A stretch of 16,291 bases of DNA from JAAYKS01 sp964479435 (GCA_964479435.1 CAYZME010000044.1:1-16291), one strand, 5' to 3'; counted from the stretch's first letter, positions 7,747 through 15,439 are shown. The notes: generated by a model not told the origin, from the letters alone. Made by a program: numbers and translations.

Positions 7747-7775
7747 TACATTTTCCCGTCCCCTGATTGTATAAT
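7747..7775 (+). promoter_or_regulatory. Promoter of the acyltransferase gene
   Basis: A perfect -10 TATAAT at 7770-7775. The -35 position (TACATT, 7747-7752, 17-bp spacing) is a weak match. The predicted start is near 7782, about 60 nt before the AGGAGGG ribosome site at 7841-7847. Confidence 0.6.
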
Positions 7776-7805
7776 CTTGTCATCATGCGCTTGTAGCGGT
7801 GAAAT

Positions 7806-7834
7806 CGCCCTGCCGGGGCAACCCCCGTCGGGCG
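7806..7834 (+). other. Two-helix hairpin in the acyltransferase leader
   Basis: CGCCC (7806-7810) pairs with GGGCG (7830-7834), and inside it CGGGG (7814-7818) pairs with CCCCG (7823-7827). The hairpin ends 6 nt before the ribosome binding site and could influence translation. No T-run follows on the plus strand. It does not match a riboswitch I know. Confidence 0.5.
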
Positions 7835-7850
7835 TATAACAGGAGGGCGG

Positions 7851-7860
7851 NNNNNNNNNN
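7851..7860. other. Assembly gap (10 N) at the start of the acyltransferase gene
   Basis: Ten Ns follow directly after AGGAGGGCGG, where a start codon is expected. The true size is probably not ten, so the first codons of the next gene are unknown. Confidence 0.98.
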
Positions 7861-9054
7861 GTGGGATGGGGGCGCGTCCCTTCCCGTTTCTGGTATTGGG
7901 TCGGGGTGACTGGCACCCGGATCGCGGCGCGATTATTCGGACTGCGCCTGCATACCGATCCGGCCGTGCGGGCCTTGCGCGGACCGGCGATTCTGCTGGG
8001 CAACCATCCCTCCTATCTGGATCCGTTTTTTCTGGCACTGGCGGCCTGGCCGTTGCGTTTCAACATGCTGGCGCAAAACGATTTGTTCCGCAATCCCATC
8101 CTCCGGTTTTTACTGTCACGGTTGGGCTGCATTCCCAAAGTGCAATTTCGCACCGACACGCGCGCGGTCAAAGCGATGTTCCGCGTTTTGCGCCGCGGCG
8201 GTATGCTGGGCGTATTTCCTGAGGGGATGCGCAGCCCCGACGGCACCGGTCTGCGTTTTGAAGACGCCATCACCCGCACGGCTCAAAAAACCGGCGCGGC
8301 GATCATCGTCCATGTTTTGCACGGCGCGTATCTGACCTGGCCGCGGTGGGCAAAACGCGGGGCTCGCCTGCGATTTGGCCGCATCCACAGCACCTGCCGT
8401 GTGCTCTATACACATGAGCAGGTGCAATCATTGCCGGCCGGAGAAATCCACGACGGCATCCGCGCGGCGCTGGCATACAACGATTACGACTGGCAGCGGC
8501 AGCAACAGATTCCGTTCCGTTGCAAGAAACCCGCGCAAGGATTGGCGCGCATTCTCCACTGGTGCCCGCGTTGCGGCGCCGAATTGGCGATCCGCGCCGC
8601 GGGGGATCTGGTGTGGTGCTCAGCGTGCGGAAATGCCGGGAGCATGGATGTCTATGGCCTGCTGCACCCCGCCGGTGCCGACGATGTCATCCCCGCCGAC
8701 CCGGCTGCCTGGCACGCCGGACAAAAGGCGGCCCTGGCGCGCCGCGCGGCCCAGCCCGATTTCGCGATCACCTGCGCGGTGCCGCTCTTGCAGAGCTCGG
8801 ATTTGGGCGGCGAATTTGCCGAGGCGGGCGCGGGGCAGTTGCGTGTCGACCGTGACGGCATCCGCTACCGCGGCACCATCGACGGCCGGGACGGTGAGTT
8901 GTTTGTCCGGTTGGCACGTCTGCCGGGCTTCAGCTCGGATTTCGGCAAACGCTTTGAATTGGTGATCGAAGACGTCTCGTATCGCATCTACCCCGACGAC
9001 GGCCAGCGCGTGATCCAGATTGTCGACGCGGTCGAAGTGCTGCGCGAAAGTTGA
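7861..9054 (+). CDS. PlsC-family 1-acylglycerol-3-phosphate acyltransferase with C-terminal zinc ribbon (N-terminus in gap)
   Basis: 397 residues visible; the true start is hidden in the N gap at 7851-7860, since AGGAGGG (7841-7847) is too far from the GTG at 7861. The family catalytic motif HX4D is NHPSYLD (H49, D54 counted from 7861) and the glycerol-phosphate-binding motif is FPEGMRS (~119-125), so acyl transfer to lysophosphatidate or a related lysophospholipid at the membrane is the likely reaction. Residues ~235-256 form a four-Cys zinc ribbon (CPRC...WCSACG), followed by ~140 residues without a recognised motif. PlsC enzymes are usually ~200-250 residues, so the C-terminal half is an extension. 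It has its own promoter and faces away from the dehydrogenase cluster. Confidence 0.88.
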   Translation: MGWGRVPSRFWYWVGVTGTRIAARLFGLRLHTDPAVRALRGPAILLGNHPSYLDPFFLALAAWPLRFNMLAQNDLFRNPILRFLLSRLGCIPKVQFRTDTRAVKAMFRVLRRGGMLGVFPEGMRSPDGTGLRFEDAITRTAQKTGAAIIVHVLHGAYLTWPRWAKRGARLRFGRIHSTCRVLYTHEQVQSLPAGEIHDGIRAALAYNDYDWQRQQQIPFRCKKPAQGLARILHWCPRCGAELAIRAAGDLVWCSACGNAGSMDVYGLLHPAGADDVIPADPAAWHAGQKAALARRAAQPDFAITCAVPLLQSSDLGGEFAEAGAGQLRVDRDGIRYRGTIDGRDGELFVRLARLPGFSSDFGKRFELVIEDVSYRIYPDDGQRVIQIVDAVEVLRES

Positions 9055-9083
9055 GCGGTGGCGCGTCAGGCTTTTCCCGGCTC

Positions 9084-9112
9084 TTGACAGACCGCCGACC
9101 GGATACGATAAT
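9084..9112 (+). promoter_or_regulatory. Sigma-A promoter of the T-box-paaK transcript
   Basis: Consensus -35 TTGACA (9084-9089), exactly 17 bp, -10 GATAAT (9107-9112). It starts 30 bp after the acyltransferase stop codon, so paaK has its own transcript beginning near 9119. Confidence 0.9.
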
Positions 9113-9134
9113 CCTTTCATTCATAATCACATCT

Positions 9135-9428
9135 GCTTTGACGGGGAAAAGTACGAGGCAATCCTCTCACAGGGAGTGCGGGTCGCGGATTGAGAGCCCG
9201 CTCGTGCCGGGAGCCACCGGAAGTTCACCCCCGAGCTTTGTCCCTGAACCGCGCCGGTTTTTACCGGCCGCCTGCCAGTAAGGGGCGACGTACAGCCGGC
9301 GTTAACGGCGGTGAAAGCGCATTCCGGCAACCGGGACCGAACATGGGACCCCGGGCGGAATGAATGCGGGTGGTACCGCGGAAGGCACGGCCTTTCGTCC
9401 CGATCGGGGACGGGGGCTTTTTATTTTT
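9135..9428 (+). ncRNA. T-box leader (tRNA-sensing riboswitch), specifier probably UUC (Phe)
   Basis: The T-box sequence GCGGGTGGTACCGCG is at 9366-9380; its TGGT should pair with the ACCA end of a tRNA with discriminator A. Stem I is recognisable: lower stem CGGGG (9142-9146) with CCCCG (9229-9233), AGTA (9150-9153) opposite GAA (9220-9222) as the specifier-loop S-turn, and AGGGAG...TTGAGAG in the upper part. The specifier is read as TTC (9224-9226), because it is followed by the conserved purine A and ends in C. GTT (Val, 9223-9225), directly after GAA, is the alternative. Terminator: CGTCCC (9396-9401) with GGGACG (9407-9412), then TTTTTATTTTT to 9428. Uncharged tRNA should stabilise the antiterminator and turn on paaK. 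Confidence 0.93.
9396..9428 (+). terminator. T-box regulated intrinsic terminator
   Basis: Stem CGTCCC/GGGACG with loop GATCG, extended below by G-rich pairing, then TTTTTATTTTT. Its 5' side follows the T-box sequence directly, the usual terminator/antiterminator arrangement. Confidence 0.85.
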
Positions 9429-9467
9429 ACGGGCGCACGGGCCGAACAGGAAGCGGAGGAAAAGAGC

Positions 9468-10761
9468 ATGCAGNNNNNNNNNNTGTATCTCACAAGATGA
9501 GATGCGCGCCTTGCAGGGGCAGCGACTGGTGGATTGTGTGGCGCGCATGTACGCCGCCGTCCCCTATTATGCGGCGAAAATGCGTGCGGCGGGGATCGAA
9601 CCGGGCGACATCCGCGGGATGGACGACCTGCCCCACTTACCCTTTACCGACAAATATGACTTTGCCGACAATTATCCCTACGGCACGTTCGCTGCTCCAT
9701 TGGAAGAAATCGTCCGCCTGCATGCTTCTTCCGGCACGACTGGTAAACAGAAAGTGGTCGGGTACACCCTCGACGACATCGACTTGTGGACCGAATGTAT
9801 GTGCCGCTCGTTTGCCATGGGCGGGGTGCAAAAACACGACATTGTGCACGTAGCGTATGGCTACGGCTTGTTCACCGGCGGACTGGGTCCCCACTACGCG
9901 ATCGAGCGCATCGGCGCCACCGCGATCCCTGTATCGGGCGGCAACACCCGGCGGCAGGTGCAGATTCTCAAAGATTTCGGCCCGACCATCCTGTGTTGCA
10001 CCCCTTCTTACGCACTGCACCTGGCGGATGAGCTGGCGACCTATGACACCTCGGTCGCGGATCTGCGCTTGCGGGCGGGTTTCTTTGGCGCCGAACCGTG
10101 GACCTTGGAAATGCGGGCACAGATCGAAGACAAACTGGGCCTACATGCCTACGATATCTACGGCCTGTCGGAAGTGTGCGGGCCGGGGGTGGCCAACACC
10201 TGCGAGTTCAGCGACTTGCTGCACATTCAGGCGGATCACTTCATCGCCGAGGTGGTCGACCCGCAGACCGGCGCGCAGTTACCGGACGGGGAAATGGGCG
10301 AACTGGTGTTTTCCAGCGTCACCAAGCAGGGCACGCCTCTGCTGCGCTACAACACCCACGATCTGACACGCTTGACCCGCCAAACCTGTGCCTGCGGGCG
10401 CACCACCCCGCGGATGGAAAAAGTCACCGGGCGCGCCGACGACATGCTGATCATCCGCGGCGTCAACGTCTTTCCGACGCAAATCGAAGCCGTACTGCTC
10501 AAATTCGGCGAAGTCGAGCCGCACTATATGATTCAGGTCGAGCGGGTGCACAATCTGGATGTGATGGAAATCCAGATTGAAATGTCGCCGCGCTTCTTTT
10601 CGGACTCGGTCAAGGAGATCGAACACACCGAGCGCAAACTGCGCAACGAAGTGGCTTCGGCCACCGGCGTCGCCGCCAAGATCACGCTGGTGGAGCCCAA
10701 ATCGTTGCCGCGCTCGGAGGGGAAAATCCGCCGCGTCCTCGATAAACGGATGCTACCCTGA
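9468..10761 (+). CDS. paaK: Phenylacetate-CoA ligase (interrupted by assembly gap near the N-terminus)
   Basis: The likely start is ATG at 9468, with GGAGGA (9455-9460) at ideal distance; it reads MQ and then enters the N gap. The main frame resumes at 9484 as CISQDEMRALQGQRL, which in this family lies about ten residues from the N-terminus, so the real gap is probably ~20 nt and not ten (ten Ns leave the two sides out of frame). Adenylate-forming motifs: SSGTTGKQK (from ~9727), YGLSEVCGPGV (~10159), RYNTHDLT (~10345) and the C-terminal domain with RADDMLIIRGVNVFP (~10432). It converts phenylacetate, ATP and CoA to phenylacetyl-CoA. No paa epoxidase genes are adjacent. It stands alone behind a T-box, between terminators. 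Confidence 0.93.
9474..9483. other. Assembly gap (10 N) inside the paaK 5' end
   Basis: Ten Ns between ATGCAG and TGTATCTCAC. The frames on the two sides disagree with a gap of ten, so its length is a placeholder. Confidence 0.98.
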
Positions 10762-10776
10762 GGCGTTTTGGGGATT

Positions 10777-10811
10777 AAAAAGGGGTTGTCGCCAGGCGAC
10801 AACCCCTTTTT
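10777..10811. terminator. Bidirectional intrinsic terminator between paaK and the pilin operon
   Basis: A perfect inverted repeat, AAAAAGGGGTTGTCGCC (10777-10793) with its complement at 10795-10811. A T-run lies on both strands, so it can end paaK on the plus strand (stop at 10761) and the lectin-pilin gene on the minus strand (stop at 10829). Confidence 0.95.
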
Positions 10812-10828
10812 CTTTTCGCTTCCTGCTC

Positions 10829-13321
10829 TTATCGATTGATCACAAACGTGTAATCGGTCGAGATCATCCCCGGCGCACTGACGCGAATCACAACCCTTTC
10901 CGGATTGTTTTGGCTGGTGACGCGCTGACCGATTCTAAACCAGGAGGGCTGCACCACGGTCGCGGTCGCTGTGGCGTCGGACAGCACAATGTCGATGCGG
11001 TAGGCGCGGAAGTTGTTGTTTTGGAAAGTCGCGCTGTAAACACCGGGCGTCCTCGGATTGGTTGTGAAGTTGAGCGCCCGCGAATTGTTGTTGTTCGATT
11101 GGTACTGTGTCCCGCTGTAGCTGCTCATTTCGGCAGACTGATCGACACGCACCGTACAGGTCGCCTGTATGGTCGGCTTGGAGGCCGCCCGGACCGTAAT
11201 GGTGGCAACGCCCTTGCTGTAGCCTCTGACGACACCGTCCTCGGACACGCGGGCAACCGATTGGTTGCTGCTTTCCCACAGCAGTGTTTCACCGGATGCA
11301 GAGGCCGGGCTGATCACCGGGTTGAGGGTGACGGTGTTCGCGATGCCACTCAGCATATAAATGGTGGACGGACTCAACGTAATCCGGGTGATCGGGTTGG
11401 ACAATACCGTCACCGTAAATTGTGCCGTGATGGTGTGGTCCAACACCGCGTACCCATTGACAACCGTTTGCCCGACTGTGGCCAGACTCACCGTCGGGCG
11501 GTCCCACACCACGGCGACCTCGCGCGTGACGCCATCGGCAAAGAGCGCCGGCACCTCGACCGGCAAGGTAAAGACCGATCCCGTGTTCTGGTAAAACGAT
11601 TCAGCCAAAGCGGGGATTTCGTCGATGCCCAGCACGTCCAATGTCAGGATGGTGGTCTTGCTGGTATCCTCACGGGCGGTGGCGATGAAGGTGTGCGTGC
11701 CGGGGGAGGAGGTGTCCGCAATGGCCGGATTCCAGTCTACCGCGACGTTCAATTTGGTGCCGTCGACCAGGCGGGCCGACACCGTCGCCGGCAGATAATA
11801 TTCTCCGCCCTGCTCAACGGTTCCCGACAGCGGATAGAGTTGGCGGATGCTCCATGGGGTAATATTGGGTTTGTATTTTTGCAGCAACCAGCTCTTGACG
11901 GATTCCAGATCGCTGCCGGTCAAATCGCCATTGTAGATCATCACTTCCGCGATGTCCGCATGGGAGGTAAAAATTTCGACGCCACTGGTCTGGATGTTGA
12001 TGTTGCCGCTCCAGCTCAGTTGATAGGCCGGATTCTGGTCGATGTGCAGATTGAGCCGTGTGCGGTTCATAACGGCGGCGACGACATGCCATTCCGCGTC
12101 CAGCCCGAGATCCACGTCGGCGTTCAGCCGCCGGAGGGTGCTGCCGCTGCCCAAAGAAACGCCCAACGGCCCGCTCGCGCTCTGGCGGCCAATCTCCCAG
12201 TTGCCCCCGCGCAAAATGGGTCCGTTGAGTGCCGCGGCATCCGCGCGAACCACCAGGATTATGGTCATGGAAGTGGCGGAGGTCGGGTTAAAGGAAGCGA
12301 CCGACATGCCCGTTTCGGTTGTGCCGGCGCCGGCCTGTAATCCCCATACGCCGGGGAATTCATCTTCAATATAGGACACTTCACTCAGCAAGGGCTGTTT
12401 GGAAGCCGTGGTCTGGCGAGCCGCCGGAACCGGGGAGGAAAGCGCCGCGGCCAGATTGGGCCACTCTTTGATCCAATAGAGTATACGGCTCGGGTCTGAC
12501 GCGTCCGCGCGCACCTGGGTGACGATGTCGTCCCGCGAGATCATCGAGGCATCCAGGTGTAAACGCAAATTGGTCAAAACCGGGGGGCCGCCGATAAACA
12601 GCGGCTCGCTGCTGGCGGTCGATCCCATCTTGAGCGATTTGGCGACCGGTGTGACGGTAAAAACGATGTGGCGGCCGATGTAATTGTTCAGTCCGCTCAG
12701 TGTCATCCCGTTCGCGTGATGGATGGGCTCGTAGTCCTCGGGGAAACGGGGGTATCTGGAACCGATCTCAATCTCGGAGGGCACCAGGGCCATCGGAATA
12801 TTAAAGCCTTCCCGGGACGCGTACCATTGGATTTTGTTGATAAAAGAAGGCTCTCCCGCGGCGATGGTGTACGTGCCGGCCGCGGACAGGGCTTGGCCGT
12901 TCACGTTCTCGCCATAAGCGAAGTTTCCGCTCTGGGTCGTCGTGCCGCGGACCAGTTTGGCGTCAATCGATTCCACACGCGGCACCGGCAAGTCGATGGG
13001 CACCGCCGAGCCGACGACGGTGTTGAGCACATGCTGGTCGACCTGGTGGGACAACGGGTAGCCGACCAGGGTATGTCCGAACACGGAATAGGTGTGTTCG
13101 TCGTACCCGCTGATATAGCCCGCGCGCAGTTTATCTTTGACCGTTTGGATCTCGAGCTCCAGCTTTTCTTGCGCGAGGAAAACATCCTCAGTGATATCTT
13201 TGGTCATGCCAATATAGCGGACATATCCGGTGAGGGCCGACAGCAGGCCGATGGCAATCAGGCCCAACAGCGCGATGGAGACCAATACTTCGGGCAGGGT
13301 AAACCCTTGTCGCTTTTTCAT
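10829..13321 (-). CDS. Modular type IV pilin with lectin-like (LamG/ConA) and Ig-like domains
   Basis: 830 residues. Start at 13321 (MKKRQG) chosen because GGGGAGG stands just upstream and because it places a type IV prepilin signal at the N-terminus: KKRQG/FTLPEVLVSIALLGLIAIG, cleavage after Gly, Glu at +5. Domains: pilin helix and beta region (1-~245); LamG/concanavalin-like jelly roll (~248-485, with LHLDASM, a WHVVAAVMNRTRLNLHID strand and IAEVMIYNGDLT); two Big_4-type Ig domains (~490-640); a Big_2 domain (~641-727, LWESSNQSVARVSEDGVVRG); and a 100-residue Asn/Ser-rich C-terminal domain with no match I know. The pilin part would assemble into the filament and display the lectin, as for PilC of Streptococcus sanguinis. 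It lies 22 bp after the VWA-pilin gene, so one operon. Ligand unknown, probably glycan. Confidence 0.88.
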   Translation of the reverse strand: MKKRQGFTLPEVLVSIALLGLIAIGLLSALTGYVRYIGMTKDITEDVFLAQEKLELEIQTVKDKLRAGYISGYDEHTYSVFGHTLVGYPLSHQVDQHVLNTVVGSAVPIDLPVPRVESIDAKLVRGTTTQSGNFAYGENVNGQALSAAGTYTIAAGEPSFINKIQWYASREGFNIPMALVPSEIEIGSRYPRFPEDYEPIHHANGMTLSGLNNYIGRHIVFTVTPVAKSLKMGSTASSEPLFIGGPPVLTNLRLHLDASMISRDDIVTQVRADASDPSRILYWIKEWPNLAAALSSPVPAARQTTASKQPLLSEVSYIEDEFPGVWGLQAGAGTTETGMSVASFNPTSATSMTIILVVRADAAALNGPILRGGNWEIGRQSASGPLGVSLGSGSTLRRLNADVDLGLDAEWHVVAAVMNRTRLNLHIDQNPAYQLSWSGNINIQTSGVEIFTSHADIAEVMIYNGDLTGSDLESVKSWLLQKYKPNITPWSIRQLYPLSGTVEQGGEYYLPATVSARLVDGTKLNVAVDWNPAIADTSSPGTHTFIATAREDTSKTTILTLDVLGIDEIPALAESFYQNTGSVFTLPVEVPALFADGVTREVAVVWDRPTVSLATVGQTVVNGYAVLDHTITAQFTVTVLSNPITRITLSPSTIYMLSGIANTVTLNPVISPASASGETLLWESSNQSVARVSEDGVVRGYSKGVATITVRAASKPTIQATCTVRVDQSAEMSSYSGTQYQSNNNNSRALNFTTNPRTPGVYSATFQNNNFRAYRIDIVLSDATATATVVQPSWFRIGQRVTSQNNPERVVIRVSAPGMISTDYTFVINR

Positions 13322-13343
13322 TTCATCGCCTCCCCTCACGCGT

Positions 13344-14732
13344 TTAGGCCGGGCCATTGACCACCCACAGATCGTTGAGGATGTCCTGGCGGATGGTCTC
13401 AAAAATGGCGCCCAGATCCCGGTCATCACTGTACGGATAGACGTTGGACGTATGAGCGCCCGCGTTTGTCGCGACGTTGCGGATGTGGTTGAAAAGATCC
13501 CGGGAGTTGGAGAAACTGATCGCGTAGACTTTGACCCCGTCCCCCACACTGTTGCGGTAATTTTTGATGGTCGCGGAGATCAGGTTGTCGTATTCGGTGA
13601 CCTCGGTGGTCGTTGTGTTGCCCGTCCCGACAATTTCATTGTTTTCGTTGATGTTGCCGCTGCGCGTGATGTACGTCACCCGGCCGCCAGAGCCACCACC
13701 CGGACCGCCGCCACCAGGGCCGCCGCCCCCGCCCGAACTGCGGGTGCCGCTCGCGTAAGTGGTCTCGCCGTCGACGAGGATGATCAAAAAGTTTTTGGGT
13801 GTGACGTCCAGCGCGGGCTGTTCATTGTATTCCCGGATCGCGTAATACGCCCGCCGCATGCCGTCGCCGGTATTGGTGCCGCCGATGGCCTCCATGTTGT
13901 TGATCTGGCTTTTGAGTTGCGCGGCGTGGGTTTTGGCGTTGACAAAGCTATAGGTGCCGTTGGCGGAAGTCGAAAAGGGCACCAGCGTGATATACAAATT
14001 GTCCTCTTTGGCGAACTCGTCGACCAGTTTGCGCGCCTCTTCTTTGAGGATGTAGATCCGCTCTTTGGATGCGGTGCGCGTCGAATTGCCGTTCACATCC
14101 TCTTTCATGCTGCCGGATGTATCAAAGACCATCGCCACCGTGCCCACCACGGCAAAGGGGCGCGAATCGTCGCGGTAGGCGACGGCGGTCGCCCCGTCCG
14201 CCAAGGTGCCGCGGTCGATGATTTGCAGTGAGTTGAGGGCTTCCAGCTGGGATTCGATGGAGATGCGGCCTTGCGAGGCGCCGTCTTTGATCGCTTCGAT
14301 CGTAAAGCGCAGGACTTTGTTGCTGTTGTCGCGCTCCTCTTTTTGAAAACGCAGGGTATAGGTGATGCCGGGTTGCGCCTCGACCAGCGTTTCGCGCCGA
14401 TGCGTCGTGCCATCGTATGTATAGCGCACGATCTCGGTCTGATCGTTCGTCAGGCCGATATAATCCCAGCCATCGGTCAGATTGTCCTCGCGGAAACTGG
14501 TGCGGGGGATGGTAAAGACCGCCGACGAATAGCGCACCACCTGGTTGACGGTTTCTGAGACGATGCGTGCGGAGGATTGCAGACTGGCTTCTTCAAAGCC
14601 CACGTTCTGCGCCCGTAAGCTCCCCGTAAACATGCTGAACGCCAACGTGATTACGGTGGTCAGCAGCGCCATCGCCAAAATCAGTTCGACCAGGGTCAGG
14701 CCTTTTTTATTCTTTTTCATTTTCGTTCTCAT
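13344..14732 (-). CDS. Modular type IV pilin with VWA domain
   Basis: 462 residues. Start at 14732 chosen because GGAGGG lies 7-12 bases upstream; it gives MRTKMKKNKKG/LTLVELILAMALL, a class III-type prepilin leader with cleavage after Gly and Glu at +5. The pilin helix and a beta region take residues 1-~190. A VWA domain follows with a full MIDAS: DTSGS (~203-207), GGTNTGDG, and LVDGE (~317). Between LVDGE and the next strand lies a Gly/Pro-rich insertion (~331-350). VWA-bearing minor pilins such as S. sanguinis PilB bind host or matrix proteins, so this is probably an adhesive tip pilin. It is the middle gene of the operon, 46 bp after the PilX-like gene. The MIDAS is intact, so metal-dependent binding is expected. 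Confidence 0.9.
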   Translation of the reverse strand: MRTKMKKNKKGLTLVELILAMALLTTVITLAFSMFTGSLRAQNVGFEEASLQSSARIVSETVNQVVRYSSAVFTIPRTSFREDNLTDGWDYIGLTNDQTEIVRYTYDGTTHRRETLVEAQPGITYTLRFQKEERDNSNKVLRFTIEAIKDGASQGRISIESQLEALNSLQIIDRGTLADGATAVAYRDDSRPFAVVGTVAMVFDTSGSMKEDVNGNSTRTASKERIYILKEEARKLVDEFAKEDNLYITLVPFSTSANGTYSFVNAKTHAAQLKSQINNMEAIGGTNTGDGMRRAYYAIREYNEQPALDVTPKNFLIILVDGETTYASGTRSSGGGGGPGGGGPGGGSGGRVTYITRSGNINENNEIVGTGNTTTTEVTEYDNLISATIKNYRNSVGDGVKVYAISFSNSRDLFNHIRNVATNAGAHTSNVYPYSDDRDLGAIFETIRQDILNDLWVVNGPA

Positions 14733-14778
14733 ATTCGTCCCTCCGTCGCCGTACCGGCGGCTGTTGCCCGGGCGCGAC

Positions 14779-15270
14779 TCATCCGTTTTCACGCGTCAGA
14801 ATCGCCGGATTGTCGACGCGGAAGCGCATGGTGCTGGTGCGTGTGACGTCTTTGGAGGTGCGGCCGGTCGCGCGGATTTCGATCCAGGGATCGCCATTGT
14901 TATTGATCCGCTTGGCGACAATGGTCACGTCGCCCCCCTCCAACGTGATTTCCTCCGTCAAAGGAGTCGTCGTTGTTGTGCGCAATACTTGTGTGTAATA
15001 GTAAACCGGGTCTGAGTTGGGGTCGGTGTTGGTGTTGCGGACCAGGGCGCTATAGCCCAACTCGATGCCCGCCAGCGCCAGATAGTAGGCTTTCATGCGC
15101 TCTTCCTGGCCGCTGGCCTGCGAGAGATTGTTCTGGAAGACAAAAACAATCGAGGCCAGAATGATGCTCACGATCACAAAGACCGATACCGCGACCATGA
15201 GAGCCATCCCTTTTTTAGAGTGGGTGACTAAACAAAGCCTTGGGACAACTGAACCCGTGGCAGTACGCAT
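14779..15270 (-). CDS. PilX/GspK-like minor pilin
   Basis: 163 residues, start at 15270 with TAGGGGGG upstream; the alternative start 57 bases further upstream has no ribosome site and a non-pilin leader. A 21-residue basic leader ends THSKKG, followed by MALMVAVSVFVIVSIILASI and then a helix (NLSQASGQEERMKAYYLALAGIELGYSAL). This layout, with no Glu at +5, and the phrase AYYLALAGIELG, is typical of PilX/GspK-type minor pilins, which start filament assembly. The remaining ~100 residues are beta-rich and without a recognised module. It is the first gene of the pilin operon. The platform protein, ATPase and peptidase genes are not in this window and must lie elsewhere. Confidence 0.82.
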   Translation of the reverse strand: MRTATGSVVPRLCLVTHSKKGMALMVAVSVFVIVSIILASIVFVFQNNLSQASGQEERMKAYYLALAGIELGYSALVRNTNTDPNSDPVYYYTQVLRTTTTTPLTEEITLEGGDVTIVAKRINNNGDPWIEIRATGRTSKDVTRTSTMRFRVDNPAILTRENG

Positions 15271-15439
15271 AAGATCCCCCCTATGCAAAACCTCCGTTGG
15301 CAGGCGCAGGCGAGAGCCGCGCCACAAGGAGTGAAGGCGTCCGTTTCACTGACCTGTTACATTTTTAAATGCTATATGAATCAGGTGGATTCCGCAACCT
15401 GCTTATGTTACATTTCGGGCACACAAGCGCGGCGGTCCG
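15271..15439 (-). promoter_or_regulatory. Pilin operon leader / prfC downstream region
   Basis: 170 bp with AT-rich stretches. On the minus strand it has two copies of the 10-mer AAATGTAACA (15406-15415 and 15355-15364, 51 bp apart) and a hairpin AGTGAA/TTCACT (15330-15335 and 15345-15350). No clear TTGACA/TATAAT pair was found and no riboswitch was recognised. No convincing terminator follows prfC, so read-through from prfC into the pilin operon cannot be excluded. Confidence 0.4.

Noticed and set aside
9135..9428. Leader of a tRNA synthetase gene
   Set aside because: No synthetase sequence follows; the next frame is paaK with its own ribosome site. A mis-join at the gap remains possible and is noted.
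9364..9483. paaK start at 9364 inside the T-box
   Set aside because: This frame reads through the T-box sequence and terminator; ATG at 9468 with GGAGGA is the proper start once the gap length is treated as unknown.
10577..12340. 587-residue plus-strand ORF overlapping the end of paaK
   Set aside because: Starts inside paaK in another frame, crosses the terminator at 10777-10811 and runs antisense to the lectin pilin.
13322..13549. N-terminal extension of the lectin pilin to a start at 13549
   Set aside because: It would overlap the VWA-pilin gene and bury the prepilin signal 76 residues in; ATG at 13321 has GGGGAGG upstream.
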